Source: Paraspadella gotoi
Taxonomy: Eukaryota > Chaetognatha
Assembly (NCBI GenBank): GCA_051294375.1
Contig: CM119271.1
Coordinates: forward strand, 11,799,896-11,863,895
Direction: 5' to 3'
Length of the DNA stretch: 64,000 nucleotides
The position numbers and the translations under genes are program-made. Under the pieces are notes generated by a model that had not been told where the DNA came from, did no database searches, and was given only the letters and a program-made list of their open reading frames with translations. Below, piece by piece: positions 21,964 to 32,823 of the stretch; positions within the stretch are counted from its first letter, which is position 1, and each line of letters opens with the position of its first letter.

Positions 21964-24900
21964 CTACATGTCCAGCCATTCCTTCATGTAGATGCAAGTC
22001 TCGGGCGAGATGGCGCCGTTCGGATGGCACGCGTTAAAGACTGGACAGATGCCGCACGGCGTGTGCATGAGCGGCGCCACCGGCACCAAAGGTTCCACGG
22101 CGCGATAGATGTTCATCTGTCCACCGGCGCCGGAGGATTCGGCGCAGGCGATGACCGACTTCTCCACCTTCCCGTCGTAGATGAGAGTCTCGAGGATCAT
22201 CTCGATGTCCTCGACGCCGAGTTTGACTTTGGAGATTCCCAACTCGTTGATGAACTTCCACATCTCCTTGGAGCTGACGAAGGAACCGTTCTTGCGGGCG
22301 AGGGCGCTCTCGGGATTCATCTCCGCGGCGACGGAGATCTTTTGTTTGAGAAACTTGAGACATTGTTGGTGAAGAACTTGAACGAATTCGGATTCAAAGT
22401 CTTGGTCCGAATACCAACTCCCGCCGGTGACGGATCGATCTGGTTCGAGATCGAAGAGCATGTAGACTTTCTTCTTGGCGGCGGCGACGCTCTTCACCGA
22501 CTTGACGAGCTTCTTGCCTTCCAGACTTTTGAGGATCTTGTTGACTTGGGTCAGGAGGAGGTTGGACTTGAACCTTTTTAAAGGGGAGGGAGATTGAAAC
22601 CCCGAACCTTAGAATTGAGAAAGGATTATCAACCGAGCTGACCTTATATCCCTAGTCCATATCCCTTTATTCCCAGCGGCGGCGATGATTTGATAGACGA
22701 CTTTCTCCTGACTGTCGGAACTCTTGAGCCCGTCCAAGAGAGACTTGTCCTTGAGGCGATAGAAGAGGTTGACGCCCTGTTTGAAGATGTCGATCTTTCC
22801 GCTCAAGAGGAGATTGTTGATCGTCGTCGCGCGGAGTTTGACGTCGAGGTCGGGGAGTTCCGCTTGGATGATGGCGTCGTTGATGCCTTCGGTTGGACAT
22901 CCACTTTTTTATGCATTTTTTTAAGATTTGATTTCAATTATTTTAGTTAAATTTTCGATTAACAAAACCACTATTTAATATGATTAATTATCGGTAATTG
23001 ATTGTTTAAAATTTATTCGTACCAATCGTTTTCATTAGATAAACAAGGGTCGCTGTACCAATAATTTAATTTAATTTTCTATGCTTTAGACATTGTTCTT
23101 TGGTTTACTCATGCCCTTGGACCCCCCCATATATAATTACTAGAAATCTACTATGAAATTAAATTCAATAGGGCGGGGTTCAAAACTTTAGTCTTGAAGT
23201 CTACCTTTAGGTAAAAAAAGAATTTTTTAAAAAAGTTCGATTTTAATGCTTTTATTGTTGCTATTAAAATTACAATATTACTATATAATGATTAAAAATT
23301 TTTTTAATCAATCTTAACTTTTTTGGATGGATTCTGATAGAGCATAATTAATAAAAAATTTAACTACAACTTTAGAAATATATTTATGTTTCTTGGTCAA
23401 TAGATAATAAAATTATCAAAAAATGAATGATGATGATTGATTAAATAGTTTTTCATATTTTTCACATACTTATGATCAAAATATCGTGGTATAATCCTTT
23501 CTTTTCGTTGTGTAATAATTAGAAGAGTTTGAAATGAATTTTCAACAACGATTTTATTTAATAAAAACGGACATGTTTCGGCTTAACTACAAGCCTTCAT
23601 CAGCATTAAAAAAGTTAGTGAATTTGAAACAAATTATGTGCATAAAGAAAGAGTGAGAGAGAGAGAGAGAGGGCAAAGTTTCCAACACAGAGTTGAGAAA
23701 GGATAGTGTTGTGGCAGCAAGGACTTAAATGCTGCCTACTGCTGTCTCGTCCTCAGCCTCGTCTCAATGGCTGAGCAGGCTAAATCATCTCATTCCATCC
23801 GTGCGTCCCGGGTTCAATCCCTGGGTATCCCGGTTTCGGCTTAAATGTGACGGTGCCGGTATAAACATGCCAGTGACAGGAGGCGGTCACTGAGGGTCCG
23901 CAAGCCCTCATGCCAGTTGGGTGAGATACCCGCCGCCCGGTATCACAGGCTATCCTCCCGTTGCCATAAGTGGTGAGCCCTACTCTTGAACACGCAACCG
24001 CTGCGCACCGTGCGCCCACGCTTACGTCGCTTAGGGTATGCATATCACGCCTATGCCTACTTCTCTGGTAACGCTCCAAGACTCGCTCTCGCTCACTCCG
24101 CTCGCTCTCACTATGGCAATGAGATCAAAAACCTTCTCTCAGACATCTGCCTCAGGATTGAGGCCCCTGTGGGAGAGTCTGGTGGGGGGATCCTGTGGCA
24201 GCAAGACTTAAAAGCTGCCTCACTGCTGTCCGTCCTCAGCCTCGTCTCAATGGCTGAAGGCAGGCTAAATCACTCATTCCACCGTGCGTCCGGTTCAATC
24301 CCTGGGTATCCCGGTTCTGGCTTAAATGTGATGGTGCGGTATAACATCCAGTGACAGGAGGCGGTCACTGAGGGTCCGCAGCCCTATGCCAGTTGGTGAG
24401 ATACCCCCGCCCCGGGTATCACAGGCTATCCTCCGTTGCCATAAGAGTGGTCAATTGTGAGGACAGATTAAGGTGAAACAAATAGAGCCTTAGAAATTGA
24501 AATGGGTGAGAGAAGAGAGGAGAGTGTGAGAGAACTTGAAAAATAATACATTGTGCAATGTACAACAAGGATAAATATTGTTTAAAAACTTAATGATTAG
24601 TGTTAACAATTAACTACTGTGAATAAATAAGTTAGTGAAGATGAAATTGTGAAATTTGAAAATGTGAAGGAAATAGAGGTGAGGGATAGTTAAACTAATT
24701 ATTATTATAGTGAAGTAATAAGAGTTAGGATAGAGCTCAAAGTGTGATGGCCCCCCTTGCTTTCTCAACTCTGTTGTTGAAACTTTGCCTTGCCCTCTCT
24801 CTCTCACTCTTCTTATATGCACATAATTTGTTTCAAATTCACTAACTTTTTTAATGCTGACGAAGGCTTGTAGTTAAGCCGAAACATGTCCGTTTTTTAT

Positions 24901-25826
24901 TAAAATAAAATCGTTGTTGAAAATTCATTTCAAAACTCTTCTGATCAAAATATCAAAAAAGAATTATACTTTGAGTAGACAACTTTTTGCAAGCTACCTG
25001 AATCTCTGATCTTAAAATCAAAAAATCCAAAAAAAATTTTTAGCCTTTCCTATTTATAAATTATGGCAACGGGAGGGATAGCCCTGTGATACCGGGGCGC
25101 GGGGTATCTCACCAACTGGCGTAGGGGCTGCGGACCTCAGTGACCGCCTCCTGTCACTGGCATGTTTATAACCGGCACTCACATTAAAGCCAGAACGGGA
25201 ATACCCAGGGATTGACCCGGACGCACGGATGGAATGGTGATTTAGCCTGCTCAGCCATTGAGACGAGGCTGAGGACGGACAGCAGTGAGGCAGCTTGTTA
25301 AGTCTGTGCTGCACAAAATAAATATTAAAAATTAATATATGGAGTATGGAGTAATATAAAAAATTTTGTCTATTCAAATTTTATTAAAAAAATGTATAAA
25401 TTTTCGTTTGAGCAGGAGCTTAATTCAAGTTATCTTAACCCACCTTACTGAGTTAGTCTCCCCCTACTTATGCTGCACTGTTGCAGGCCGAGATTCAATA
25501 CTTAAATCACTGACAACTACCAAGCCGTTTGTTACCGGATCGAGGCGAGCTCTCTATAATCAATTCCTCTCATTAATGGCCTATCTGGACAGTTTAGATT
25601 AGGAGATAGAATCCTCAAACGTGTCCTCTGTCTCTCATCACCATTTCATTCCCTCGTTATCCCCATTTCATCCCCACGTCATCCCCTTGTCATCACCTTT
25701 AGGATAATCTCCGCAGAGTTGAAGGATGCGTCGTTCGGCGTCGTCGGCGGATGAAGAGGAGGAGGCGTCGGGCGGAGCCGAGGAGGAATCGCCGGGAGAA
25801 AATCTCTCTTCTTTTACTTGAGTCAT
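21964..25826 (-). CDS. POLR3F: POLR3F (RPC6/RPC39), RNA polymerase III subunit
   Basis: Three exons, 25697-25826, 22643-22886 and 21964-22573, give 327 residues (human 316). The subunit has tandem winged-helix domains and helps pol III initiation, contacting TFIIIB. Diagnostic segments are QEKVVYQIIAAAGNKGIW, KKKVYMLFDLEPDRSVTGG, WYSDQDFESEFV, the GISKVKLGVEDIEMILETL helix and the C-terminal Cys-rich end PCGICPVFNACHPNG...CIYMKEWLDM. That end carries the cysteines of the iron-sulfur/metal site in this family. The first exon ends in ILQLCGDYPK, which joins to GINDAII with matching phase. Intron 1 is 2.8 kb and packed with repeats, far larger than other introns here. Confidence 0.95.
23570..23603 (-). 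ncRNA. Hammerhead-ribozyme-like core, left arm
   Basis: On the minus strand: CUGAUGA, then A, stem GGCUU, loop GUAGUU, AAGCC, then GAAAC followed by AUGUC. The conserved C3-A9 and G12-A14 residues, a 5-bp stem II, and a terminal UC cleavage triplet context are present. CAUG is a palindrome, as in hammerheads thought to act as dimers. One unpaired A between CUGAUGA and stem II is atypical. Activity is inference. Confidence 0.5.
23706..23990 (+). repeat. tRNA-derived SINE copy 1
   Basis: Pol III box A (TGGCTGAGCAGG, 23768-23779) and box B (GGTTCAATCCC, 23811-23821) have tRNA-like spacing. They are followed by a conserved tail containing CAGTGACAGGAGGCGGTCAC. Not a tRNA gene: no cloverleaf acceptor stem. 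Related copies are at 24192-24455 (+), about 25062-25310 (-) and 53060-53275 (+). Confidence 0.8.
24192..24455 (+). repeat. tRNA-derived SINE copy 2
   Basis: About 90% like copy 1 but with many one-base indels, including an insertion inside box A (TGGCTGAAGGCAGG). Box B is intact at about 24292. It lies inside the inverted-repeat element in POLR3F intron 1. Confidence 0.8.
24857..24890 (+). ncRNA. Hammerhead-ribozyme-like core, right arm
   Basis: On the plus strand the same motif reads CUGACGA-A-GGCUU-GUAGUU-AAGCC-GAAAC-AUGUC. It differs from the left copy only at the variable N7 position (C instead of U), which hammerheads tolerate. The conserved core and stem II pairing are retained despite divergence elsewhere in the arm. 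Confidence 0.5.
25062..25310 (-). repeat. tRNA-derived SINE copy 3
   Basis: A reverse-oriented copy. Complement of box A at 25246-25257 and of box B at about 25208-25217, with the same GGAGGCGGTCACTG tail at about 25138-25155. Confidence 0.78.
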
Positions 25827-26566
25827 TGTTGAAACGACGGAAAGGGCAGAGTATTTTTAGATTCTACTATCTAATGACATGATACAAAATATCACAAACA
25901 ATGATAGAAATCAAGCTCGGTTCATTAACGATCGCAACTACAACAACAACGACGGAAAAATGTAATATTAACTTTAGCCTCGACGATATTAGAATTTAAT
26001 GTTAATCTTAGAATTTAATATTAACTTTAGCCTCGACGATATTAGAATTTAATGTTAATCTTAGAATTTAATATTAACTTTAGTCTCGACGATTTTAGAG
26101 TTCAGAAGCGACGATTTAAAATATTCATAATTTCTGATACATGATGTTTTGGGGAAGAAAGAGTTGAGCATTGAGCATTGAGCAATGAGCAAGAAGAAGC
26201 TTCTCCGTCCGCCAAAAGAATTATCGTCACGACAGATTTGATCATCTGCATCATCTGCTTCGGCGGAAAATCCCAAGTCTCTAAATAGTAATTAGTATTT
26301 AAACACTAACATCTGAAGAAGTTATAACTTCACTTATGTCATAAAGGAATACAAAATTTTAACGATCAATAACTAATATTAACTATAAGTGGTAACATCG
26401 TAAGAAACGAGTGCGGCGACGGTCGGCGCCACTTGTAACAAAAGTACAACGACCACCTAAAATATACATCGACAATAATGTAACGATAACGAAAAAAAGT
26501 TAACTTTTCGAGGTAATAGAGAATTAAAGAGATTGTCTTAAAATCTAAAAAGATCCGTTCTCGTCC
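25827..26566. other. Intergenic, CDCA7 to POLR3F, with a 53-bp tandem repeat
   Basis: A 740-bp AT-rich spacer. About 25968-26098 contains two and a half copies of a 53-bp unit (TTAACTTTAGCCTCGACGAT and so on). At 26160-26195 there is a short GAGCATT/GAGCAAT repeat. A small minus ORF at 26061-26276 shows no family feature. Confidence 0.6.
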
Positions 26567-28782
26567 TCACGCTTCCAGATCCTCTTCCTCTTCCCCTTTT
26601 TTCTTGGCCAAAAAATGATGGACGGATTCGTAACCGAGAGATCGAGAGAGATTGTAAAGAATCCCCGTGGGGCATCGGCCCGATCTGTTGCGGCAGATGG
26701 AACAGTTGCAGATGCCCCTGCAAGGAGGGCAAGACCAAGAGGGGTCTTTGAGGGCGACCCTGGCGTCTTCTCCGTATCGATTGCGAAGACAGACTCCGCA
26801 GAATTGACCTCGGACGCCGACGCAGTCCTGGGGAAGATGAAGAAGAGGATTATTGTCGTTAAGACCATCAAAGTCAAAGATATCATCTTCATTCACTTTT
26901 CAATTTTTCTCTCGATTCAACTGCAAAACTGCGCCGCTTTCACTGCCAAATCAGACCGTGTGGACGCCGCCTCAACCCTTTGATTTCCAATGTTAACTTT
27001 ATAATTGACGGCAACATCTCTTTGTAAAAAAAATTCTCGTGTAACGATTATAAAAGTAAAAGAAATCAATTACAATCGAATCTGTTTCTGTCCATGATAT
27101 TGTCTCCATCACCAAATCATCGACCTAAAACAGAATTCCGAAACGAATATCACCATCGATCGCTGTGAATCAGAATAAATCAATAATGAAAAGTCAGTTC
27201 CGCCGTCTCTTAATATCTACGATGCATTACCTGAGAGCGACAAACTGTCTTCGTATCGAGAGTCTTTTGTCTACATTGATGACACGAAGTCCCGACAGAT
27301 GGATTGTAGACTTTTTCGGTGACGAAGTCGCAAACGTTGTCGAGATCTTCTTCGGTGATGTCATCCACGGGGATGACCTCGTGAGGTACACTCTGTAGGA
27401 AAAATTATGTCTGCTAAAGTAAATTTGCCTCTACTTCACTTATAAAATTATAACAGCAAAACCCTGTAAAAAACACGATGAGGTACACGACAGCGCACCG
27501 ACAGCAGACTGACAATTTTAAACCCGCCGTTCAAAAAAAAAAACCCGATTTCAATCTAGACTTTTCCCATTGTCTAGTTCATCAACACACAGAATAATTG
27601 TCATAATAATACAAATAGTACAGAGTTATATTTTTAAACAAACTCCCTCCAAAGACCTTTGTATGATGTTTCCTCCTCTTGACAAGGACGGCCTCCTCCG
27701 CTTCTCGCTCTTCGTCGTCGTCGTCGGAATAAACTTGGAGTCGCTCGTCGTCGCGAGAAGAGATTCGACGAAGGATCGAGTCGCGGGCGTCGGGTAGGCC
27801 GTGACGGTGGGCGTGGCTATCGCCGTCCACTCCGCGGGATCGAGTCCGCGGAGGAGATTTACGACTCGAATACTGAGACGAAAGAAATGTGAAACAATGT
27901 AAAAATTATCCATTACATATTATTACAGCTTTGAATCGCCCCCATTCATCTCAACCCCCACCCCATTCATCTCAACCCCCACCCCATTCATCTCAACCCC
28001 CACCCCATTCATCATCCATCCTCCCTTACCAAAAGTCTCCCGACGCTGGACTTTCGTCGCCGCGCTCCCTCGTCATCGTCGTCATCGCCTCGGCGCGATG
28101 GCAGCGAACGGCGCCGTTTCGACGCCCCGGCGCCCTTTATGTCCGCCATCATCTGGAGGAGAATCTTTTTGTTGTCGTTTGAGTTTTTGACCCTGAGATT
28201 TTCGATGTCGCCGTCGTCGTCGTCATCAGAATCGTCGTTGACGTTTTCTTTGTCGCTGTTGTTGTCGTCATCGTCGTTGTTGTTGTTGTTGTTATCATCC
28301 TCGAGTTTTTTCTCTTTCTTTTTTGCGGGAAATTTTGAAAAGTTGAACGGGAAACGAATTTTAAGTTTCGTTGGTTTCGATCGAGCGTCAGATTCGCGCG
28401 GGAAAAAGTTTTCATTCTCGTCTTCTTCCCCTTCCGCATCCCGCAGCATCTTTTCCTTCTCCCGCTGCGCTGCCGCGGCGGCGAGGTGTCGCTCCACTTC
28501 TCCACGATCCAGCATCACCGACGCCTCCTTGAGTTCGTGACGAAGGCGGGCGTCTTCGAAGGCGACCCTGACGTCGGTGAAGAGAGTAAGGGCGACCGAT
28601 TTTCGAGGACTGAAGCGCGTGAACCCGAAATTCTCCAGCACGGCCAATGGGGTCACCTTTGCCCGCTTCGATACCCGGCCGGGCGAAGGTGTGGCCTTCT
28701 GGAGCCCGGGCGATGGGGCCGCTTTTGGCCTCTTGGATCGCCGGCCGGGCTCATCAGACGTTGAGGCCCGCTTTCGCTTCAT
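26567..28782 (-). CDS. CDCA7: CDCA7-family zinc-finger protein (HELLS partner)
   Basis: Four exons, 28030-28782, 27657-27872, 27231-27392 and 26567-26827, give 463 residues with clean phases. The C-terminus is the zf-4CXXC_R1 domain: [34 protein letters not shown], then [16 protein letters not shown] and [11 protein letters not shown]. These are the class I CDCA7 residues mutated in human ICF syndrome. CDCA7 recruits the remodeller HELLS/LSH to nucleosomes to support DNA methylation maintenance. The N-terminus is basic with Pro-rich KAAPSPG/KATPSPG repeats, then a long acidic Asn/Asp run. Conservation of class I CDCA7 suggests this animal keeps CpG methylation (inference). A strong TTTTTTTGCAG acceptor sits 2 bp before the ATG. 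Intron 1 contains a 21-bp tandem repeat. Confidence 0.93.
27940..28013. repeat. 21-bp tandem repeat in CDCA7 intron 1
   Basis: About four copies of CCCATTCATCTCAACCCCCAC in the 157-bp intron between CDCA7 exons 1 and 2, taking up nearly half of it. Confidence 0.85.
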
Positions 28783-28870
28783 GGCTGCAAAAAAACAATC
28801 AACAACCGATAATGTAAATAAAACTAAGTAAATTAACAAATGGATATAAAAACATATCAAAAACGATCTA

Positions 28871-31172
28871 TCACAAAAGCGCCGGCGCCAAATCGGAAGA
28901 CTTGATCTTCTTGGTCGAGGAATTCTCGGCCTTGGCGATTCGGCTCCCGAATTGAATGGCCCTCTTGGCTCGAAAGGCCGTGGACCTGAGCCCGACCTTC
29001 CAAGCGGCCGCCCTTAGGAGAATCTTCTCGCCGACTCCGCGAGGGAATCTCGGGTCTGCCTTGAGGTGGACGGGGAGTTTGTTGACAAAATCCGCGACGT
29101 CTTCGTCCAAATAAGGAAGTCGAGATTCTCTTCCGTGATCAGCGACGACTCGATCGTCACGTCCGAGATTTCGACTCGAGATTCTCTTCACGTCTTTCTC
29201 CATTTCCTCCGCCATCGCCGCCCACCCGCCGGCGCCGAATCGAGCAGCGTGCCGAGAATATCCGCCCAACAGTTCGTCGGCGCCGGATCCTAAAAGAACC
29301 ACCCGCGCTTTCGATCGGTAATCGGAAATCTCGACCGAAGGAGCTGAGGAATCGTTCGTCGGCGCCAACAAACGACCCTCGCCCCGCGCCGCGAACCAGA
29401 TGGCGGTGCCGATGGAATCGTCTAAAATTGTTTTGAGAGGAAAAACGAGTTTAGCGACGAAAGACTTGGATCTAATTCGATCTTCGTTGTCAACATCGAT
29501 GGCGACGAATCTCCATTTGCGTCGAGGATTCAACGCACAGAGTTCCCGCCAAGCCGCCAAACCGCTTCGTCGATCCGGTACGTCGAACGGGGACTCTGTC
29601 CGTCCGTCATAGAAAGGTTCGGCCGCGCTCTTCTTCGAGCGGCTCGTCGACTTTGCGCCGGAGACTTGGAATGCGACGTTGAGGAGGTCGATGGGTCTCC
29701 TTTCCTCCAGCGCCTCGTCCGCGAGGACTGCCAAGAGGGAGCAGTCGACGCCGCCGGAGAAGAGAATGCCGACGTCGGCGTCGGAGGCGTTGGCGACGCG
29801 TTTGGCCACGGATCTTCGAGTCAAATCCAAGAAGCGATCGACGGTGGAGGCGAAATTCGGAACGGCGATCAAGGATTCAACGAATCGAAGATGAGAGGTT
29901 AAGTCGTCGTCTTCCTCAGTAGCAAAAGGCGTCGAGGTCGTGGGCAGCAGGTCTTCAAGCGTCGGAACGTTCTTCTCCACGTCGGCGACGATGGGGTCAT
30001 TCCGCATGACGTCGCTCGCGCGGATTCGAAGGCGAAGAGCGGCGTCGTCCCAACGGAGGTGAGAAAAACGGAGGCGACCATCGAGGTCAGTCTCGATATT
30101 AGACTGAGGATCGGAGTGACAGACGGACAGACGGATTTCATCGATCCAATCCGATCCATCGATCCAGGGAAAGAAGTCGAGGTCCAGGTCGTTGGATCGG
30201 AATGCCTGCGATGGCCGAAGCTTGAAGATGCCTGAAGGAAAAAGTTAATTTTATATCTTAATTGATTATTTAAAACTACTTTTATTATTAAACTACTTAT
30301 TTTAACTGTTGGGTCCCTGGAACATATACTAATGAATGCATAACGATAACTATATTACAACTTATACACGAAACATTCTTTGAGAGTCATCGCATGTACC
30401 GTGATAAAGTTCGGAAAGTTCAGAGTCTTTGGAGATTCCTCTTCACGATTCCGTCTCCACCAATTAGATAAAAAATTTCACATGGGTTACTTGTACTCCC
30501 ATGTGAAATTTTTTTATCTAAAGCATTTAACAATAATTAAATCAGCAACATTCAAATAACGCGATACGACAATATTTCTCATTCTCAACCTTTCCAACCT
30601 TTCGCCGGGACTTCCTGCCATCCCTCGTCCGCCGCGGCGTCCACAGCGGAACAGATCGTCAACCTTCGCTCGCCGGACTCTTCACCACGCCGCAACGACC
30701 AAAGAAGACAGCGACGACCGAACACGTCGCGCCCGAACCACAACGCGTCGGCGCATGCGCGGTAGTAGACGAAAGCGTACGGACCACGAAGTCTCTTTAG
30801 AGATCGTAAGACGAATTGGTCGTCGTCGTCGTCGTCTTGGCGATCGGATAGAAATGTAAACAAAGCGATCGTGTCGCTTTCGTCATCTCCGATCGAAAGG
30901 CCATCGAATATTTCTCCGTTCCACAAGAGGGCGTCTCCCGATGAGTTGGTCAAAGGTTGGGCATCGCTCGACGAGGTACCGCGCATGCGCAGCGTGGCGG
31001 AGAAAAGGCACAAATGGGAGGTGTGGCCATCGAGAAAAACCTCTCTGGAAAAGTCTGGTCCGCGTCGTCGCAATGTTTCGACCAAATTGTTTCGGAGGTA
31101 ATTTTGACAGAGCGAATTCTCGCCGGAAATGCGTTTCTTGCAATCGCAAACGATGCAGCAAATGCCGCACAT
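28871..31172 (-). CDS. ASNSD1: ASNSD1, asparagine synthetase domain-containing protein 1
   Basis: Two exons, 30599-31172 and 28871-30231, give 644 residues (human 643). The N-terminal glutamine amidotransferase class II domain starts MCGICC, so the Cys-2 nucleophile is present. It carries LRRRGPD and LWNGEIFDG blocks. The C-terminal synthetase domain has the PP-loop ILFSGGVDCSLLA, then DDSIGTAIWFAARG, SGADELLGGYSRH and RISSRNLGRDDRV...GRESRLPYLDE. The true biochemical role of ASNSD1 is poorly known; asparagine synthesis is only implied by domain. In vertebrates its leader carries the ASDURF uORF; none was seen in the 214-bp spacer upstream. The start at 31170-31172 is fixed by the required N-terminal Cys. 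Confidence 0.95.
30464..30521. repeat. 23-bp-arm hairpin in ASNSD1 intron
   Basis: Arms TTAGATAAAAAATTTCACAT plus GGG (30464-30486) and its near-perfect complement (30498-30521) are separated by an 11-base loop. One extra T in the right arm is the only difference. Possibly a tiny foldback element. Confidence 0.85.
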
Positions 31173-31386
31173 TATTTTAATATACCAGCATCAGATTCCG
31201 AAAATTTTAGATAAAAGTTAGGTGCAGCATCGGGGAAGCTGCAAAAGTTGCAATTTGTGGTCATCCTCTTTTTTTAATTAAAATATTGAAGATGTCGACT
31301 GCAGAAAAAAAAGGGAGAATCAATAAATAACAATCACATTACGAGTCGACAGTTAAGTAAAACTATAACTGGCTCTAAAGAAGGAA

Positions 31387-31932
31387 TCACTTTTCCTCTT
31401 CCGGATCGTACCCCAACATCATGACCCCGGGCACCAACTCCGGCTGCCGCAGCCGTTGCTCCGCCGCGGGATTCTTGGCGTGCGCTGCCATCAACCGCAT
31501 GACGGAATTGTCGAATTCCGTCGGGACGTCGAGTGCGCCCGTCATCCAGTAGTAGAGATCCCATTCGTTGGAAGGTCTGTTAATGAGTTCGTCGTACATC
31601 CGGAGATGTTCCGCGTCGAATCCGGATAAATATTTATCGGCGAAATTGCTGATCAGGATATCGTTCTCGGCCATTCCTCGTTTCCGGCTTTGATAGAGAA
31701 GGCGAGCTCTCATCGTATCTTCGTCTTCTTGTCTCTTCTTCGGCGTCGGAAGAGGAAACTCTTCCTCGTAAGATGCTTGGGTGTTGATAGGCCAATCGGC
31801 GGGGGTGAACACGACAGGGTCGTCGTCCTCTTTCTTGTCGCGAAAAAGTGGAGACGACGAAAAGGGACGAAGGGCGATCGCGGATCGAAGGGCGAAGACC
31901 AACGGCGAATTCGGAACCAAACGACGAATCAT
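31387..31932 (-). CDS. SDHAF2: SDHAF2 (SDH5), succinate dehydrogenase flavination factor
   Basis: A single-exon reading frame of 181 residues (human 166). The N-terminus MIRRLVPNSPLVFALRSA is Arg-rich, lacks acids and fits a mitochondrial presequence. The Sdh5 domain shows MRARLLYQSRKRGMAENDIL, FADKYLSGF, YDELINRPSNEWDLYYWM and EQRLRQPELVPG. SDHAF2 promotes covalent FAD attachment to SDHA. The ATG (31930-31932) overlaps the TGA of SDHAF3 (31929-31931) as ATGA in the same exon, so it has no intergenic space for its own leader. Translation may need leaky scanning or reinitiation on a shared mRNA, or a promoter inside SDHAF3. Confidence 0.95.
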   Translation of the reverse strand: MIRRLVPNSPLVFALRSAIALRPFSSSPLFRDKKEDDDPVVFTPADWPINTQASYEEEFPLPTPKKRQEDEDTMRARLLYQSRKRGMAENDILISNFADKYLSGFDAEHLRMYDELINRPSNEWDLYYWMTGALDVPTEFDNSVMRLMAAHAKNPAAEQRLRQPELVPGVMMLGYDPEEEK

Positions 31933-32556
31933 TTCGATGTTTCGCTCTTGGTCGCAGTCGCTTCTTCGAAAAGAGCGTAGAGTTGACCGACCTGTTCGGC
32001 GCGGAACAACTCCAATTGTTGCTCGGAGAGATCGACGCCGAAAGACTGGAAGGCGGTTCGTTTGGAGAGTTGCTTGGAGAGAGTCACGGCGTAGTTGAAC
32101 CACTCGGAGAGAAATTCGTCAGCCTCGGGTTTCGAGCAGGATTTGTGCCGCTTGAATTCGTCTCTGGGAAAAGAGAGAAAAGATTAATACATACTAAAGT
32201 TCACATTAAACTCAAGCATTTAATGAACAAGCTATGCAAGATTCTCCATCCAAAACCTCTGACTTTTGAGTTTCGACAAGCTTACATCCCTCAAACAGAA
32301 TAAGCACATAGCAAAACCCTGCAAAGCCTCAATTCAAACTCTCTCACAGTCTAACTGATCAACTCCCAAAGTACCCGGCTTCCTTATCAATGAATTGATA
32401 ACACTGCCTCCTCTTCACGAGTCACCTGCAATAAGAATCACCCAACACCTTGAACTCGGCCGGGAGTCCTCGATGCAGCCGAAGAATTCTTTTGAAGAGA
32501 CTTCGCACGATTAACACGTGGTTCGGCTGAAAGACTTGCGCTGCTACTTGACTCAT
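31929..32556 (-). CDS. SDHAF3: SDHAF3 (ACN9), succinate dehydrogenase Fe-S assembly factor, LYR family
   Basis: Two exons, 32426-32556 and 31929-32163, give 121 residues (human 125). Family blocks are SLFKRILRLHRGLP (the LYR-motif helix, here with LFK in place of LYR), then GDSYCRDEFKRHK, EADEFLSEWFNYA and EQVGQLYALFEEA. SDHAF3 protects and matures the Fe-S subunit SDHB in the mitochondrial matrix. The spliced 366-nt coding sequence contains ATG only at its start and at the SDHAF2 start, in all three frames. An acceptor-like TTTTTATTGTAG ends 8 bp before its ATG, so the leader could be very short. Its intron holds a diverged family A repeat. Confidence 0.95.
32205..32405 (+). repeat. Diverged family A repeat in SDHAF3 intron
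   Basis: Landmarks such as ACTCTCTCACAGTCTAACTG, TCCCAAAGTACCCGGCTTCC and TTATCAATGAATTGATA match family A copies. It fills most of the 262-bp intron. Confidence 0.6.
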
Positions 32557-32823
32557 CACTTAGACTACAATAAAAAGTATAAAACGAATGTAAAAATACA
32601 TTAAATTTAAAATGACAGTCGAAATTGTGAGCGAGAGAAAAAAAATTATACCCAAAAATACAGGAAAGCGACCAAAAAACACACACACAAAAAAGAAAAA
32701 ACCTGGGAAAACCTGGAAAAGAGTAAAAAGAAGAAGGATTGAGAGGCGGAATCCAAGTGAGAGCAGCAAAGGACATTGTTTCGGAGATCAGGAATCACAC
32801 CCCAAAATTGTGAAAGAAATGTT

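Larger units (their letters stand above)
23521..24942. mobile_element. Inverted-repeat element with hammerhead-like cores, in POLR3F intron 1
   Basis: About 180-bp arms at 23521-23703 and 24761-24942 are inverted copies of each other (roughly 95% alike). Each arm contains a CTGA(T/C)GA...GAAAC hammerhead-like core. No reverse transcriptase or transposase ORF lies between; the interior is two tRNA-SINE copies and AT-rich DNA. The word GATCAAAATATC occurs just outside the right arm and about 40 bp before the left arm. This could be a Penelope-like or retrozyme-like remnant, or a composite foldback element. Confidence 0.6.

Noticed and set aside
23714-24455. tRNA genes suggested by box A and box B
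   Set aside because: No cloverleaf or acceptor stem; the sequences are repeated with a common tail, so they are SINEs.
31173-31386. An ASDURF-like uORF upstream of ASNSD1
   Set aside because: Only 214 bp separate the genes and no coding ORF upstream of ASNSD1 was seen there.
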